Shown: positions 25,708 to 36,878 of the stretch, piece by piece
How the letters are laid out: each line of letters begins with the position of its first letter
How positions within the stretch are numbered: the first letter of the stretch is position 1
Origin: Mesorhizobium sp. M7A.F.Ca.US.006.01.1.1
Lineage (GTDB): Bacteria > Pseudomonadota > Alphaproteobacteria > Rhizobiales > Rhizobiaceae
Length of the DNA: 60,389 nt
Assembly (NCBI RefSeq): GCF_003997935.1
Contig: NZ_RZQL01000009.1
Span: 1-60,389, forward strand
Reading direction: 5' to 3'
Translations under genes and position numbers: made by a program
Notes under the pieces: model-generated
Told to the model about the DNA's origin: nothing
Databases searched by the model: none
What the model saw: the letters and a program-made list of their open reading frames with translations, nothing else

Positions 25708-26421
25708 ATGAAGCTGTCCGCGCCCGTTTACCATCTGAAGCGTCAAGCCAGGCTGTTGTCCCGCGAGGCCAAGATTGCGCTCCACGAAGCGCTTGATCGT
25801 GTTGCAGCGCAGGAAGGTTTCACCAGCTGGAGCCTGCTCGCGGCCAAGGCAGCCGAGGCGGCACCTGCCGGTCTACTGTTTGCGCAGCTGGTGCCCGGCG
25901 ATCTCGTTCTGGTGGGTGCACGACCCGGCCACGGCAAGACGTTGATGAGCCTCGAACTGGCAATCGAAGCCATGAAGTCCGGCAGTCGGGGCGTGTTCTT
26001 CACATTGGAATATACGCAGCGGGATGTGCTCGACCGGTTTCGCGCCATCGGGGCGGACCCTGTGCAGTTCAACGACCGGTTCGTGTTCGACAATTCCGAC
26101 GCGATCAGCGCCGACTACATCGTCAAGGCATTGGGTTCGGCGCCGCGCGGCACGCTGGTGGTGATCGACTATCTGCAACTGCTCGACCAGAAGCGGCAAA
26201 ATCCGGAGCTGATGGCGCAGGTTCGCACGCTGAAGGCGTTTGCCAGCGACAGGGGATTGATCCTCGTCTTCATCTCGCAGATCGATCGGTCATACGATCC
26301 AGCGAAGAAATCGGTTCCCGATATCGGCGATGTGCGGTTACCGAACCCTCTGGACCTGTCGCTGTTCAACAAGACCTGCTTCCTCAACAAAGGTGAAATC
26401 CGGTTCCACGCGGCAGGCTGA
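25708..26421 (+). CDS. Orphan DnaB-helicase-like RecA-fold ATPase
   Basis: 237 residues from the ATG at 25708, seven bases after aggagg. The Walker A loop GARPGHGKT is near residue 69, Walker B is VVIDYLQLLDQ near residue 150, and ILVFISQIDRSYD has the DnaB-type sensor. This is the C-terminal domain of DnaB without the N-terminal collar that DnaB needs for hexamer loading. The first 50 residues (SAPVYHLKRQARLLSREAKI, then HEALDRVAAQEGFTSWSLLA) are a distinct helical region. No phage or plasmid genes are nearby. The role is unknown. Confidence 0.85.
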   Translation: MKLSAPVYHLKRQARLLSREAKIALHEALDRVAAQEGFTSWSLLAAKAAEAAPAGLLFAQLVPGDLVLVGARPGHGKTLMSLELAIEAMKSGSRGVFFTLEYTQRDVLDRFRAIGADPVQFNDRFVFDNSDAISADYIVKALGSAPRGTLVVIDYLQLLDQKRQNPELMAQVRTLKAFASDRGLILVFISQIDRSYDPAKKSVPDIGDVRLPNPLDLSLFNKTCFLNKGEIRFHAAG

Positions 26422-26440
26422 CGATCCGGTCAGCCAGCCT

Positions 26441-27394
26441 TCATTGGGCCGCTGCCGGTAGGTTCAGGGGCCGCGCAAGCAATGTCGAACTGTGCTGCGC
26501 GCGCAACGTTTCGGCCGCTAGGCGAACGACTTCGGATATAAGCAGCAGCTGTTTGGCGATCGGGCTTGTCTTGCGCCAGATCATGCCGATGGTCCGTGAA
26601 GGTTGGGGGTTGGCGAACTGGGCGATAGAGACCGACGCCGAGCGTGTCTCCACCGGCACGGCCATTTCGGGGATCAAGGTGACGCCGACGCCGGCGCCGA
26701 CCATCTGCACCAGGGTCGACAGCGAGCTGCCGTCCAGCAACTCCCTTGGGCGCGCCGAATGCATGTTGCAGAACGACAGCGCCTGATCGCGAAAACAATG
26801 GCCCTCCTCGAGCAGGAGCAGCCGCATCTCGCGTAGCATTTCGCGGTTGGGCACCGGCTTTCCCTCATCCTCGCCGGGCCGGACCAGCACGAAGTTCTCG
26901 GCAAACAGCACGATCTCCGTCAGTGAGGGTTCCGAGACCGGCAAGGCAACGATGGCCGCGTCGAGCCGCCCGTCGGCCAGTTCCTGGATCAGCTTCTGCG
27001 TCTGCGTTTCGCGCACGTGGATATCGAGCCCGTCATGCATGCGGGCGAGGTTGCCGATGATGGCAGGCAGAAGGTAGGGTGCGATCGTCGGGATCACGCC
27101 GATGCGCAACCGTCCCACCAGCCGGTCGCGAGAGGCGCGGGCCAGATCCGTCAGCTCATCCACCGAGCGCAGGATGTCGCGAACGCGCAAGGCGAATTCC
27201 TCGCCGAAATTGGTCAGCCGGACCTGGCGTGGGCCTCTTTGGAAAAGCTCCGTGCCCAGCGTTTCCTCCAACTCCCGGATCTGCACCGAGATGGCGGGCT
27301 GCGAGATCGCGCAGGCATCCGCGGCGCGGCCGAAATGGTTGTGCCGCGCCAGTGCCTCGAAATAACGCAACTGCTTCAGCGTCAGATTTGTCAT
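26441..27394 (-). CDS. oxyR: LysR-type hydrogen peroxide sensor
   Basis: 317 residues. Beyond a standard LysR DNA-binding domain (MTNLTLKQLRYFEALARHNH, then AISQPAISVQIRELEETLGT), the redox pair is present: Cys200 and Cys209 in GHCFRDQALSFC, which correspond to the peroxide-sensing cysteines of OxyR. It is divergent from katG, the classical OxyR target in rhizobia. It would activate katG when oxidised. Confidence 0.95.
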   Translation of the reverse strand: MTNLTLKQLRYFEALARHNHFGRAADACAISQPAISVQIRELEETLGTELFQRGPRQVRLTNFGEEFALRVRDILRSVDELTDLARASRDRLVGRLRIGVIPTIAPYLLPAIIGNLARMHDGLDIHVRETQTQKLIQELADGRLDAAIVALPVSEPSLTEIVLFAENFVLVRPGEDEGKPVPNREMLREMRLLLLEEGHCFRDQALSFCNMHSARPRELLDGSSLSTLVQMVGAGVGVTLIPEMAVPVETRSASVSIAQFANPQPSRTIGMIWRKTSPIAKQLLLISEVVRLAAETLRAQHSSTLLARPLNLPAAAQ

Positions 27395-29856
<2,462 letters not shown>

Positions 29857-29866
29857 GATCGCTAAA

Positions 29867-29896
29867 GGTGCTCCGGCGCGGCCGCGCCGGAGCACC
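29867..29896. terminator. Perfect 30-bp palindrome after katG
   Basis: The sequence ggtgctccggcgcg-gc-cgcgccggagcacc is its own reverse complement. It begins 11 bp after the katG stop and would form a very stable stem, though no T run follows. A 3'-end hairpin that terminates or protects katG mRNA is likely. Confidence 0.6.
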
Positions 29897-30038
29897 GGTC
29901 CTCCCAAGGACCCAACGCCAGGGCCGTGTTTCCAGTGATGGGAGCGCGGCCCTTGTCGTAAGAGACTGCGCTTTGGTGGACCGTGCCTTCCCGGGCAGGG
30001 ATGCTATCTTGCCGATGTCGCGTCTGCGCCGGTGCACC

Positions 30039-30596
30039 ATGATCGAAATCGTCAAACCCGCACTTGAACATCTGCCGTCCTACAAGGCGGCGCTCGAACG
30101 CGGCTGGTCACCGGACAATGTGCGGCTGATGGAGGCGACGCGCGAGCAGCTCGCGGCCATCGAAAAGGATCCCGTGGCCTTTCTTGCCGACCTCGACGAT
30201 CCCCAGGGCAAGGGTGGCGCGATCAGCTTGCCCGACGGCAAGAAGGTGCCGCGCCTGCCGGGCTTCCGCCGCTGGATCTGGGATGGCGAGGCGTCGGGCT
30301 CGATCGGCTTTCGCTGGCAGAAGGGCACGTCGGAATTGCCGCCGCATGTGCTCGGCCATATCGGCTATGCGGTGGTGCCGTGGAAGCGGCGGCGCGGCTA
30401 CGCCACCGAGGCGCTGCGGCTGATGCTGGACGAGGCGAGGGCGGTCGGCCTGGCTCACGTTGAGATCACCGCCAAGCCGGGTAATCCGGCTTCGCACAAG
30501 GTGATCCTGGCCAATGGCGGCAAGCTCGTCGAACGCTTCTTCGAGGACGCCGCCTATGGCGGGGCGGAAAGCTTGCGGTTCCGGATCGAGCTGTAG
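30039..30596 (+). CDS. GNAT-family N-acetyltransferase
   Basis: 185 residues from the ATG at 30039; an in-frame ATG at 30015 would add eight residues, and neither has a clear ribosome site. The acetyl-CoA loop is seen in GYAVVPWKRRRGYATEALRL, and VEITAKPGNPASHKVILANG is the usual following strand and helix. A related group of E. coli-like YjaB/RimJ enzymes acetylates small amines or protein termini; the substrate is unknown. It ends 8 bp from the convergent MerR gene. Confidence 0.85.
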   Translation: MIEIVKPALEHLPSYKAALERGWSPDNVRLMEATREQLAAIEKDPVAFLADLDDPQGKGGAISLPDGKKVPRLPGFRRWIWDGEASGSIGFRWQKGTSELPPHVLGHIGYAVVPWKRRRGYATEALRLMLDEARAVGLAHVEITAKPGNPASHKVILANGGKLVERFFEDAAYGGAESLRFRIEL

Positions 30597-30604
30597 GATG
30601 TGTC

Positions 30605-31021
30605 TCAACCATGCTCATCGGCGCACAGCGCATGATCCGACAGCGCACGGATGACGTAGCAATCGCCGACCGTCTGGCCATTGCAGCACGTGGCGATGCG
30701 TTCGAGCTCGGCCTCGAGCCGCTTCAACTGGGCAATCTTTTCCCGCACCGAGATCAGTTGTTCCTCGGCGATCTTGTCGGCGTGGCCGCAGGGCTGCTCG
30801 GGGTGGCCGCTCAAACCGATCAGAGAGCGGATGTCCTCGACGGCGAAACCGAGATCGCGGGCGTGGCGGATGAAGGCCAACCGCTCCAGCTCCTGTCGGG
30901 AATAGCGGCGCTGGTTGCCTTCGGAGCGCTCGGGTGCGGCAACAAGGCCCATCTGCTCGTAGTAGCGGATGGTCGGCACCTTGACCCCGGTGCGGCGCGA
31001 GAGATCACCGATGGAAAACAT
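30605..31021 (-). CDS. MerR-family metal-responsive regulator
   Basis: 138 residues from the ATG at 31021 (agagg upstream). The N-terminal FSIGDLSRRTGVKVPTIRYY, then EQMGLV is the MerR DNA-binding domain. The C-terminal region has cysteines in PCGHADK and in CCNGQTVGDC, the pattern of the ZntR/CadR branch that senses Zn, Cd or Pb. It is divergent from the P-type ATPase, with a textbook MerR promoter between them. Confidence 0.92.
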   Translation of the reverse strand: MFSIGDLSRRTGVKVPTIRYYEQMGLVAAPERSEGNQRRYSRQELERLAFIRHARDLGFAVEDIRSLIGLSGHPEQPCGHADKIAEEQLISVREKIAQLKRLEAELERIATCCNGQTVGDCYVIRALSDHALCADEHG

Positions 31022-31032
31022 GAATTTGCCTC

Positions 31033-31063
31033 TTGAAGCTCTAGTCACTAGAGCAATTACAAT
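31033..31063 (+). promoter_or_regulatory. MerR-type promoter with 19-bp spacer and operator
   Basis: -35 TTGAAG (31033-31038) and -10 TACAAT (31058-31063) are 19 bp apart, the long spacer that MerR proteins correct by bending DNA. Inside is a perfect dyad GCTCTAG (31038-31044), tca, CTAGAGC (31048-31054). Transcription would start near 31070, downstream of the ATG at 31062, so the ATPase must start at a later codon. Confidence 0.85.
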
Positions 31064-31127
31064 GCCTGACATCAGCATTCAAGACCCATGCGGCGACGCC
31101 GCGCGGGCAAGACAGGCAGGTGATGTG

Positions 31128-33971
31128 ATGACGGCTCCCCTCAAGCAGGAAACAATCGGGCAGACACGGTTCAAGATCGGCGGCATGGACTGCGCCTCCT
31201 GCGCGGCCAAGATCGATACGGCGGTGCGTCGCCTCGATGGCGTCGCGGATGTCTCGGTTTCGGTGACCGGCGCCAGCATGACGGTCAGCCACGGCGGTTC
31301 GCTCAACGATAGCAAGGTGCTGCAGCAGGTGGCACGGCTCGGCTACGGCATCGTCAAGGCCGAGGCGCACGTATCGCCGATGCCAGACAAGGTGCACGCC
31401 GATCACGTCCACAAGGACCATGAAGACCACGATCATGCGGGCCATGATCATGGCCATGCCGAGCCGGGGCAGGCGTGGTGGCGTTCCCGCCGGACGGTGT
31501 TGACGCTGGCCTGCGCGGCAGCGCTTCTCGCCGCCTATGGCATCGGCCATCTGTTCCCAGTGGCGGAGCGCTGGGTGTTCCTGGCCGCGCTGCTGGTCGG
31601 CCTGGTGCCGATCGCGCGACGCGCGCTGATGGCGGCGCTGGCAGGCACGCCGTTCTCGATCGAGATGCTGATGACCATCGCGGCGATAGGCGCCGTGATG
31701 ATCGGCGCCACGGAAGAGGCAGCCGCCGTGGTGGTGCTGTTCCTGATCGGCGAACTTCTGGAGGGTGTCGCCGCCGGCCGGGCGCGGGCGAGCATCCAGG
31801 GACTTGCCGATCTGGTGCCGAAGACAGCCTTGGTCGAGCGGGCGGGCGGCACATCAGAGGTTTCCGCCGAAGACCTTGCCGTCGGCGACGTCATCGTTGT
31901 GCGGCCGGGTGACCGCCTCCCTACCGATGGCGAGATCGTCGAAGGGGCTGGTGACGTCGACGAGGCGCCAGTGACCGGCGAGAGCACACCGAAGCGCAAG
32001 GGCGTTGCGGACGCCGTCTTTGCCGGCACGATCAGCACCGACGGCGTGCTCAAGGTGCGGGTGACGGCTGCCGCTTCCGACAACACCATCGCCCGGGTCG
32101 TGCGGCTTGTGGAGGAGGCGCAGGAAGCCAAGGCGCCGACTGAACGGTTCATCGACCGCTTCTCGCGCACCTACACTCCGGCCGTGCTGGCGGTCGGCGC
32201 GCTGGTAGCGCTGCTGCCGCCGCTGCTTGCCGGGGGCAACTGGAACGAATGGATCTACAAGGGCCTGGCGATCCTGCTGATCGGCTGCCCCTGCGCGCTG
32301 GTCATCTCGACGCCGGCGGCGATCGCCGCAGGGCTGGCGACCGGCGCGCGGCGTGGCCTGTTGATGAAAGGTGGTGCCGTGCTGGAAGGCTTTCGCCGGA
32401 TCACGGCGGTGGCCTTCGACAAGACCGGCACGCTGACGGTAGGCAAACCTGTCGTAACCGACATCGTGGCCTATTATGGCCGCGATGAGCGCACCGTGCT
32501 GGCGCTGGCGGCATCCCTCGAGCAGGGCTCCAGCCATCCGCTGGCCTTAGCGATCCTGGAGAGGGCCAAGGCCGACAAGGCGCCGGTGCCGCCGGCCCTG
32601 GCGGCCAAGGCAATCTCGGGCAAGGGCGTCGAGGGCAGCGTCGGCGGCGTCGCTGTTTTCCTCGGCTCCGGTCCGGCGGCGGGCGAACGCGCTGACATGA
32701 CCGAAGCGCAGCGCCTTGCCATCGACAGCCTCAACGGCCAGGGCAAGACCGTCTCTGTGCTGGTGGCCGATGGCGTGGTGGCAGCGCTGATCGCCATGCG
32801 CGACGAGCCGCGGCCGGATGCGGCAGCCGGGATCGCGGCGCTGAAGGCCGAGGGCATCCGCGCGGTGATGCTGACCGGTGACAACCGCCGCACCGCCGAA
32901 GCCATTGCCGCTTCGCTCGGCATCGAGGCGCGGGCGGAGCTGTTGCCGCAGGACAAGCAGCGCATCGTCGGTGAATTGCAGCGCGAGGGGTTCATGGTCG
33001 CCAAGGTCGGCGACGGCATCAACGATGCGCCGGCGCTCGCCGCCGCCGACATCGGCATCGCCATGGGCGGCGGCGCCGATGTGGCGCTGGAGACTGCGGA
33101 CGCGGCGATCCTGCATGGCCGCGTCATGGACGTCGTGCGGATGGTGAAGCTGTCGCGGGCGGTGATGGCCAATATCGGCCAGAACATCAGCGTGGCGCTC
33201 GGGCTGAAGGCGGTGTTCCTGGTCACCACCATTTTGGGCATCACCGGCCTGTGGCCGGCGATCCTGGCCGACACCGGCGCCACCGTTCTGGTCACCGCCA
33301 ACGCCATGCGCCTGCTGCGTTGGCGGGTGAGTGGTCTACTCCGCCGGGGCCGTCAGCGGCGGCGTGGCGTTGCTGCGCCCTTCCCAGACATAGGATGCCA
33401 GCGCCACCGCGACGGCGACCAGCATGGCGATTGCGCCGAGCAACGGCAGGCTGCGGTAGCCATAGCCGGCATTGAGCATGGCGGCGCCCAGCGACGCGGC
33501 AAGTGCGATGCCGACATTGAAGCCGGACGGAATGAGCGACGAAGCGAGGTTCGAGGCGTCGGCGGTCCAGGCCAGGATGCGGGTCTGGATCGGTGTGCCG
33601 ATGGCGAAGTTGAGACCGCCCCAGATGACGATCGCGACAACCATCGGCAGGGGATAGGGGCTGACGGCATAGATGACGGCCAGCATCACCGCCTGCAGCG
33701 CCAGCATGGTGATCAGCGACGGCATCAGCTTCCAGTCGGAGAGCTTGCCGCCGAGGAAGACGCCGAGCGTGGCGCCGACGCCGTTGAGCAGCAGCACCCA
33801 CGGCACCAGGTTCTCGTCGAGCCCGGTAACCTCCAGCAAGGTCGGCGTGATGTAGGTGAACAGGCCGAACTGGCCGATCATCAGCATCAGCATCAGGATC
33901 AGCGAGGTCCAGACTTGCTGGCGGGCCAGCACGCGAACCTCGCGGGCGAAACCGGCGGGCTTGGCCGATGA
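31128..33971 (+). CDS. Heavy-metal P-type ATPase (Zn/Cd/Pb exporter) with overrun C-terminus
   Basis: The ATG at 31128 is used because the promoter ends near 31070. The protein starts with a heavy-metal-associated domain (GMDCASC, Cys22/Cys25), then a His-rich linker (HVHKDHEDHDHAGHDHGH). The transport core has TGES at the actuator, CPC at 387-389 in membrane helix 6, the phosphorylation Asp431 in DKTGTLT, and GDGINDAPAL near 628. CPC plus a GMDCASC domain fits a ZntA/CadA Zn/Cd/Pb exporter. Homology ends near residue 734 (ANAMRLLRWR), but a TGA lies one base out of frame at 33328-33330. The frame therefore runs another 213 codons, antisense to the next gene. The extension (RRGRQRRRGVAAPFPD) has antisense-like composition. 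A one-base insertion or sequence error is likely. Confidence 0.85.
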   Translation: MTAPLKQETIGQTRFKIGGMDCASCAAKIDTAVRRLDGVADVSVSVTGASMTVSHGGSLNDSKVLQQVARLGYGIVKAEAHVSPMPDKVHADHVHKDHEDHDHAGHDHGHAEPGQAWWRSRRTVLTLACAAALLAAYGIGHLFPVAERWVFLAALLVGLVPIARRALMAALAGTPFSIEMLMTIAAIGAVMIGATEEAAAVVVLFLIGELLEGVAAGRARASIQGLADLVPKTALVERAGGTSEVSAEDLAVGDVIVVRPGDRLPTDGEIVEGAGDVDEAPVTGESTPKRKGVADAVFAGTISTDGVLKVRVTAAASDNTIARVVRLVEEAQEAKAPTERFIDRFSRTYTPAVLAVGALVALLPPLLAGGNWNEWIYKGLAILLIGCPCALVISTPAAIAAGLATGARRGLLMKGGAVLEGFRRITAVAFDKTGTLTVGKPVVTDIVAYYGRDERTVLALAASLEQGSSHPLALAILERAKADKAPVPPALAAKAISGKGVEGSVGGVAVFLGSGPAAGERADMTEAQRLAIDSLNGQGKTVSVLVADGVVAALIAMRDEPRPDAAAGIAALKAEGIRAVMLTGDNRRTAEAIAASLGIEARAELLPQDKQRIVGELQREGFMVAKVGDGINDAPALAAADIGIAMGGGADVALETADAAILHGRVMDVVRMVKLSRAVMANIGQNISVALGLKAVFLVTTILGITGLWPAILADTGATVLVTANAMRLLRWRVSGLLRRGRQRRRGVAAPFPDIGCQRHRDGDQHGDCAEQRQAAVAIAGIEHGGAQRRGKCDADIEAGRNERRSEVRGVGGPGQDAGLDRCADGEVETAPDDDRDNHRQGIGADGIDDGQHHRLQRQHGDQRRHQLPVGELAAEEDAERGADAVEQQHPRHQVLVEPGNLQQGRRDVGEQAELADHQHQHQDQRGPDLLAGQHANLAGETGGLGR

Positions 33972-34520
33972 TCCGGTGGTGCGCGGCAACAATGCCGCCA
34001 TCGCAAGCGTCGCCGCCACGCCCAGCGCGCACATCACCCAGAAGGTGGCGCGCCAGCCCCAGATGTTGCCGATCGCGGTGCCCGCCGGCACGCCGATGAC
34101 GTTGGAGACGGTGAGGCCGGACAGGATGACGGCGACAGCCATGCCGCGCTGGTCCTCGCGCACGAGACCGACGGCGACGACCATGGCGACGCCGAAATAG
34201 GCGCCATGCGCGACCGCCACGGCAATGCGCAACAGAAGCATCGAGGTGAAGTCGGGCGCCAGCGCGCAGGCCGCCTGGCCAATGGTGAAGGCGATGGCGA
34301 GGCCGAGCAGCAAGGTCTTGCGCGACAACGACTTGGTGGCGAGCGCCAGCAGCGGGCCGCCAATGGCGATGCCGCCGGCATAGCCGGACACGAGATAGCC
34401 GGCCGAGGGGACCGAGACGCCAAGACCTTGCGCCACTTGCGGCAGCACGCCGGCAATGACGAATTCGGTGGTGCCGAAGGCAAATGCGGCAATGAACAGG
34501 GCGATGAGCGGAAGCGACAT
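33336..34520 (-). CDS. MFS transporter, AraJ-type DHA1 efflux
   Basis: 394 residues from the ATG at 34520. The longer frame to 34574 is not membrane-like. It starts LPLIALFIAAFAFGTTEFVI, then AGVLPQVAQGLGVS, the signature of the AraJ/YdeA group that exports sugars or drugs. Motif C (SGLTVSNVIGVPAGTAIGNI) is in segment five. Its 3' end is overlapped by the overrunning ATPase frame. The likely true end of the ATPase (33330) lies just 6 bp away, so the genes were probably convergent and non-overlapping. Confidence 0.88.
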   Translation of the reverse strand: MSLPLIALFIAAFAFGTTEFVIAGVLPQVAQGLGVSVPSAGYLVSGYAGGIAIGGPLLALATKSLSRKTLLLGLAIAFTIGQAACALAPDFTSMLLLRIAVAVAHGAYFGVAMVVAVGLVREDQRGMAVAVILSGLTVSNVIGVPAGTAIGNIWGWRATFWVMCALGVAATLAMAALLPRTTGSSAKPAGFAREVRVLARQQVWTSLILMLMLMIGQFGLFTYITPTLLEVTGLDENLVPWVLLLNGVGATLGVFLGGKLSDWKLMPSLITMLALQAVMLAVIYAVSPYPLPMVVAIVIWGGLNFAIGTPIQTRILAWTADASNLASSLIPSGFNVGIALAASLGAAMLNAGYGYRSLPLLGAIAMLVAVAVALASYVWEGRSNATPPLTAPAE

Positions 34521-34630
34521 GGCGGGAAGCCTTAGCTGGAAGGGCCTCAAACCACGGATGGGCGTCGCGGGCAATCCAGAAATTTTTGTCGCGAGTTTAG
34601 GTTTTCTTGAGTGGGGCGGCGATGAAGCGC

Positions 34631-34815
34631 CAATCTCCCTCCTTGTGGGGGAGATGGCCGGCAGGCCAGAGGGGGGCGCTGTCCCGCCAGCCTATCGAAC
34701 TTTCTGCCGGAGCTGAAGCCGGTGACAAATCAAGCAAATCAAAGGGCGGTATCGGCCGCGCTCTACGGCGCCCCCTCTGTCCTGCCGGACATCTCCCCCA
34801 CGAGGGGGGAGATCG
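34631..34815. repeat. Composite inverted intergenic repeat (family A), copy 2
   Basis: Two halves, 34631-34688 and 34768-34815, match those at 1239-1400 but in the opposite order. The shared core is ctgtcctgccggacatctcc. It fills the gap between the MFS start and the Na/Pi gene stop. Confidence 0.8.
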
Positions 34816-34823
34816 GCCGCTTC

Positions 34824-36488
34824 TCAGCTCGCCTTCAACCGCGAGCCAGTGAGCAGACCGCGCTCCTCGAGCACCGGATAGGCCATCGAGGCCAGCAGCG
34901 AATTGATCTGCTTCAGGTCGCGGATGGTGTCGAGATGGATCGAGCTGGTCTCGACGCTCTTGGCGGTGCCGTCGCGCAGGCGAACAAAATGGCTGGCGCT
35001 GGTTTCCTTTTCGCGATCGCGAAGCCGGTCTTTTTCCAGCACCAACTGGCGGGCGGTCTCGGGATCGCGCGACACCAGAACGTTGAAGGCAAGCCGCGCA
35101 TTGGCCAGCACCGAGCCATGGAAGGCGCACAGCTCGGCCCAGCCCTCGTCGGTGAATTCCAGCCCGCGCTCGAACTTCTTCTTCACATGCACCAGCATGT
35201 TGCGCACGATGATGTCGCCGACCTGCTCGAGCTTGACGCAGGCGCCGATCAGTTCCTGGCAGCGCAGCGCTTCGTCCTCGGTCAGCGGGTTCCTGGTCAA
35301 CTTGGCGAGGTAGAGCTTGATCGCGGCGTGCTTGCGGTCGACGCGGTCGTCGAGTGCGGCCAGCGCCTTGATCTTGTCGGCGTCGGCACTTTCATAGAGT
35401 TCGATGATGCGCTTGAGCATGATCTCGATCGTCTCGCAGACCCGCACCACCTCGCGGGTGGCATTGGCCAGCGCCTGGCTCGGCACGTCGAGCGCGCTTT
35501 CGTTGAGCGCGGACAGCTCGACGACGTCAAGCGAGGCGGCCGGCACGGGCTTGGTGCCAAGTGCGACGATCTTCTCCGAAGCGCGGTAGACGAAGCCTGC
35601 CAGCGGCAGGCCGGCAAGCAGGATCAGCACATTGAACAGGATGTGGGCATTGACGATCTGGTCCGCCGCCGTCGAACCGAGAAAGGCGAAGTGCGGCCTG
35701 AAGATCATGACCAGGATCAGCATGACCAGCGAGCCAAGCCCGCGCATCAGGAGATTGCCGATCGGCACGACGCGAACTTCGGGGCTCGACGAGCGGGTCA
35801 GCATCGGCGCGATGATCGAGGAGCCGAGGTTGACGCCGAGGATGAGAACGACGCCAAGTTCGGGCGTGATCAGGCCACGGCCTGCCAGCGTCGCCATCAA
35901 CAGCACCGCCGCGATGCTCGACTGGAACAGCCAGGTGATCAGTGCCGCCAGCAGATAGGCGGTGATGGAATCGGTCGAGAAGTAATTGATGATGACCGGC
36001 ATGAGCTGGCTGTTGCGCAGCGGCTCCGATGCCTGGCCGATCATCTCCAGCGACAGGATCAAAAGGCCGATGCCGACCAGGATGCGGCCGGACTGGCGCC
36101 AGTCGCGCCGCTCGGTGGCCATGAACATGACCGTGCCGGTGATCAGGCACAGCGGCACCAGCAGGGTGAGGTCGAAGGTCAGCAGCTTGACCACCAGCGC
36201 CGAGCCGATCTCGGCGCCGCGCACTGCCAATTGGCCCGCGGCGCCCGAGACGATGCCAGAGCCGGCGAAGGAGCCGACCAGCAGCGTGACGGCGGTGGAG
36301 CTCTGCAGGGCGATGGCAAGGCCGGTGCCGGCCAGCACCGCCATGATCGGATTGCGCATGGTGGCGCGCAGGCGATGGCGCAGCACGTCGCCATAGGCGC
36401 GTTCGACACCGGTCTTCACCATGCGGGTGGCAAACAGCATCAGCGCCACGGCGCCGGCCAGATGCAGGAGGACGACGGACCCGCTCAT
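34824..36488 (-). CDS. Na/Pi cotransporter family protein with PhoU-like tail
   Basis: 554 residues from the ATG at 36488; a TTG at 36506 gives six more. The first 310 residues contain repeated membrane helices with the QSSTAVTLLVGSFAGSGIV and QSSIAAVLLMATLAGRG pair. These QSS repeats are the hallmark of the NptA/PNaS sodium-phosphate family. Residues about 340-540 are soluble helical PhoU-like (SQALANATREVVRVCETIEI). Phosphate uptake or export control at the inner membrane is inferred. Confidence 0.9.
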   Translation of the reverse strand: MSGSVVLLHLAGAVALMLFATRMVKTGVERAYGDVLRHRLRATMRNPIMAVLAGTGLAIALQSSTAVTLLVGSFAGSGIVSGAAGQLAVRGAEIGSALVVKLLTFDLTLLVPLCLITGTVMFMATERRDWRQSGRILVGIGLLILSLEMIGQASEPLRNSQLMPVIINYFSTDSITAYLLAALITWLFQSSIAAVLLMATLAGRGLITPELGVVLILGVNLGSSIIAPMLTRSSSPEVRVVPIGNLLMRGLGSLVMLILVMIFRPHFAFLGSTAADQIVNAHILFNVLILLAGLPLAGFVYRASEKIVALGTKPVPAASLDVVELSALNESALDVPSQALANATREVVRVCETIEIMLKRIIELYESADADKIKALAALDDRVDRKHAAIKLYLAKLTRNPLTEDEALRCQELIGACVKLEQVGDIIVRNMLVHVKKKFERGLEFTDEGWAELCAFHGSVLANARLAFNVLVSRDPETARQLVLEKDRLRDREKETSASHFVRLRDGTAKSVETSSIHLDTIRDLKQINSLLASMAYPVLEERGLLTGSRLKAS

Positions 36489-36878
36489 TTCGCCCCCCGC
36501 ATGCAAACAGGATGCGCGCCCTGTTTGGCGTGGCGATCAGAAGGGAAAACGAGGGTACGAATCATGTTCATGGCGGCGACTTATAATAACTCGAATATTT
36601 TAGCCGGGTAATAAAATCTTGTCGATTTCAAGGGCCGCTGCGGCGCGACAGGCAGTGTCGGAAAATGGACGGACGCGTAAATGGTTGCATTGCGGGGCGG
36701 GCGCGATGCGCCGGATAGGCCGAGTTTGCGATGTTACTGGCTGTTGCCTTTGCGGGCATGTTCAGCTTTTTTGTATAAATCAAGGAATTCATTACACAAT
36801 TGTAATGCGTGTGTTCAGTTTCGGTTCATCGGTGGCCCGCTATTCCTCTGGCATCGACAACCAAGGAGTATCCCCACC
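36489..36878. promoter_or_regulatory. Promoter region of the RcnB-like gene with palindrome
   Basis: 390 bp with an AT-rich strip (36770-36810). CATTACA (36790-36796) and TGTAATG (36801-36807) form a 7-bp-arm dyad 72 bp before the RcnB-like start. It is a plausible binding site for an unlinked regulator. No gene is apparent elsewhere in the gap. Confidence 0.45.

Noticed and set aside
25708..26421. Prophage or plasmid origin for the DnaB-like gene
   Set aside because: No integrase, terminase, replication initiator or attachment repeat is visible in the neighbourhood.
34722..36611. Long plus-strand open frame of 629 codons
   Set aside because: Antisense to the Na/Pi cotransporter gene, with low-complexity His/Gln/Asp-rich translation and no recognisable domain.
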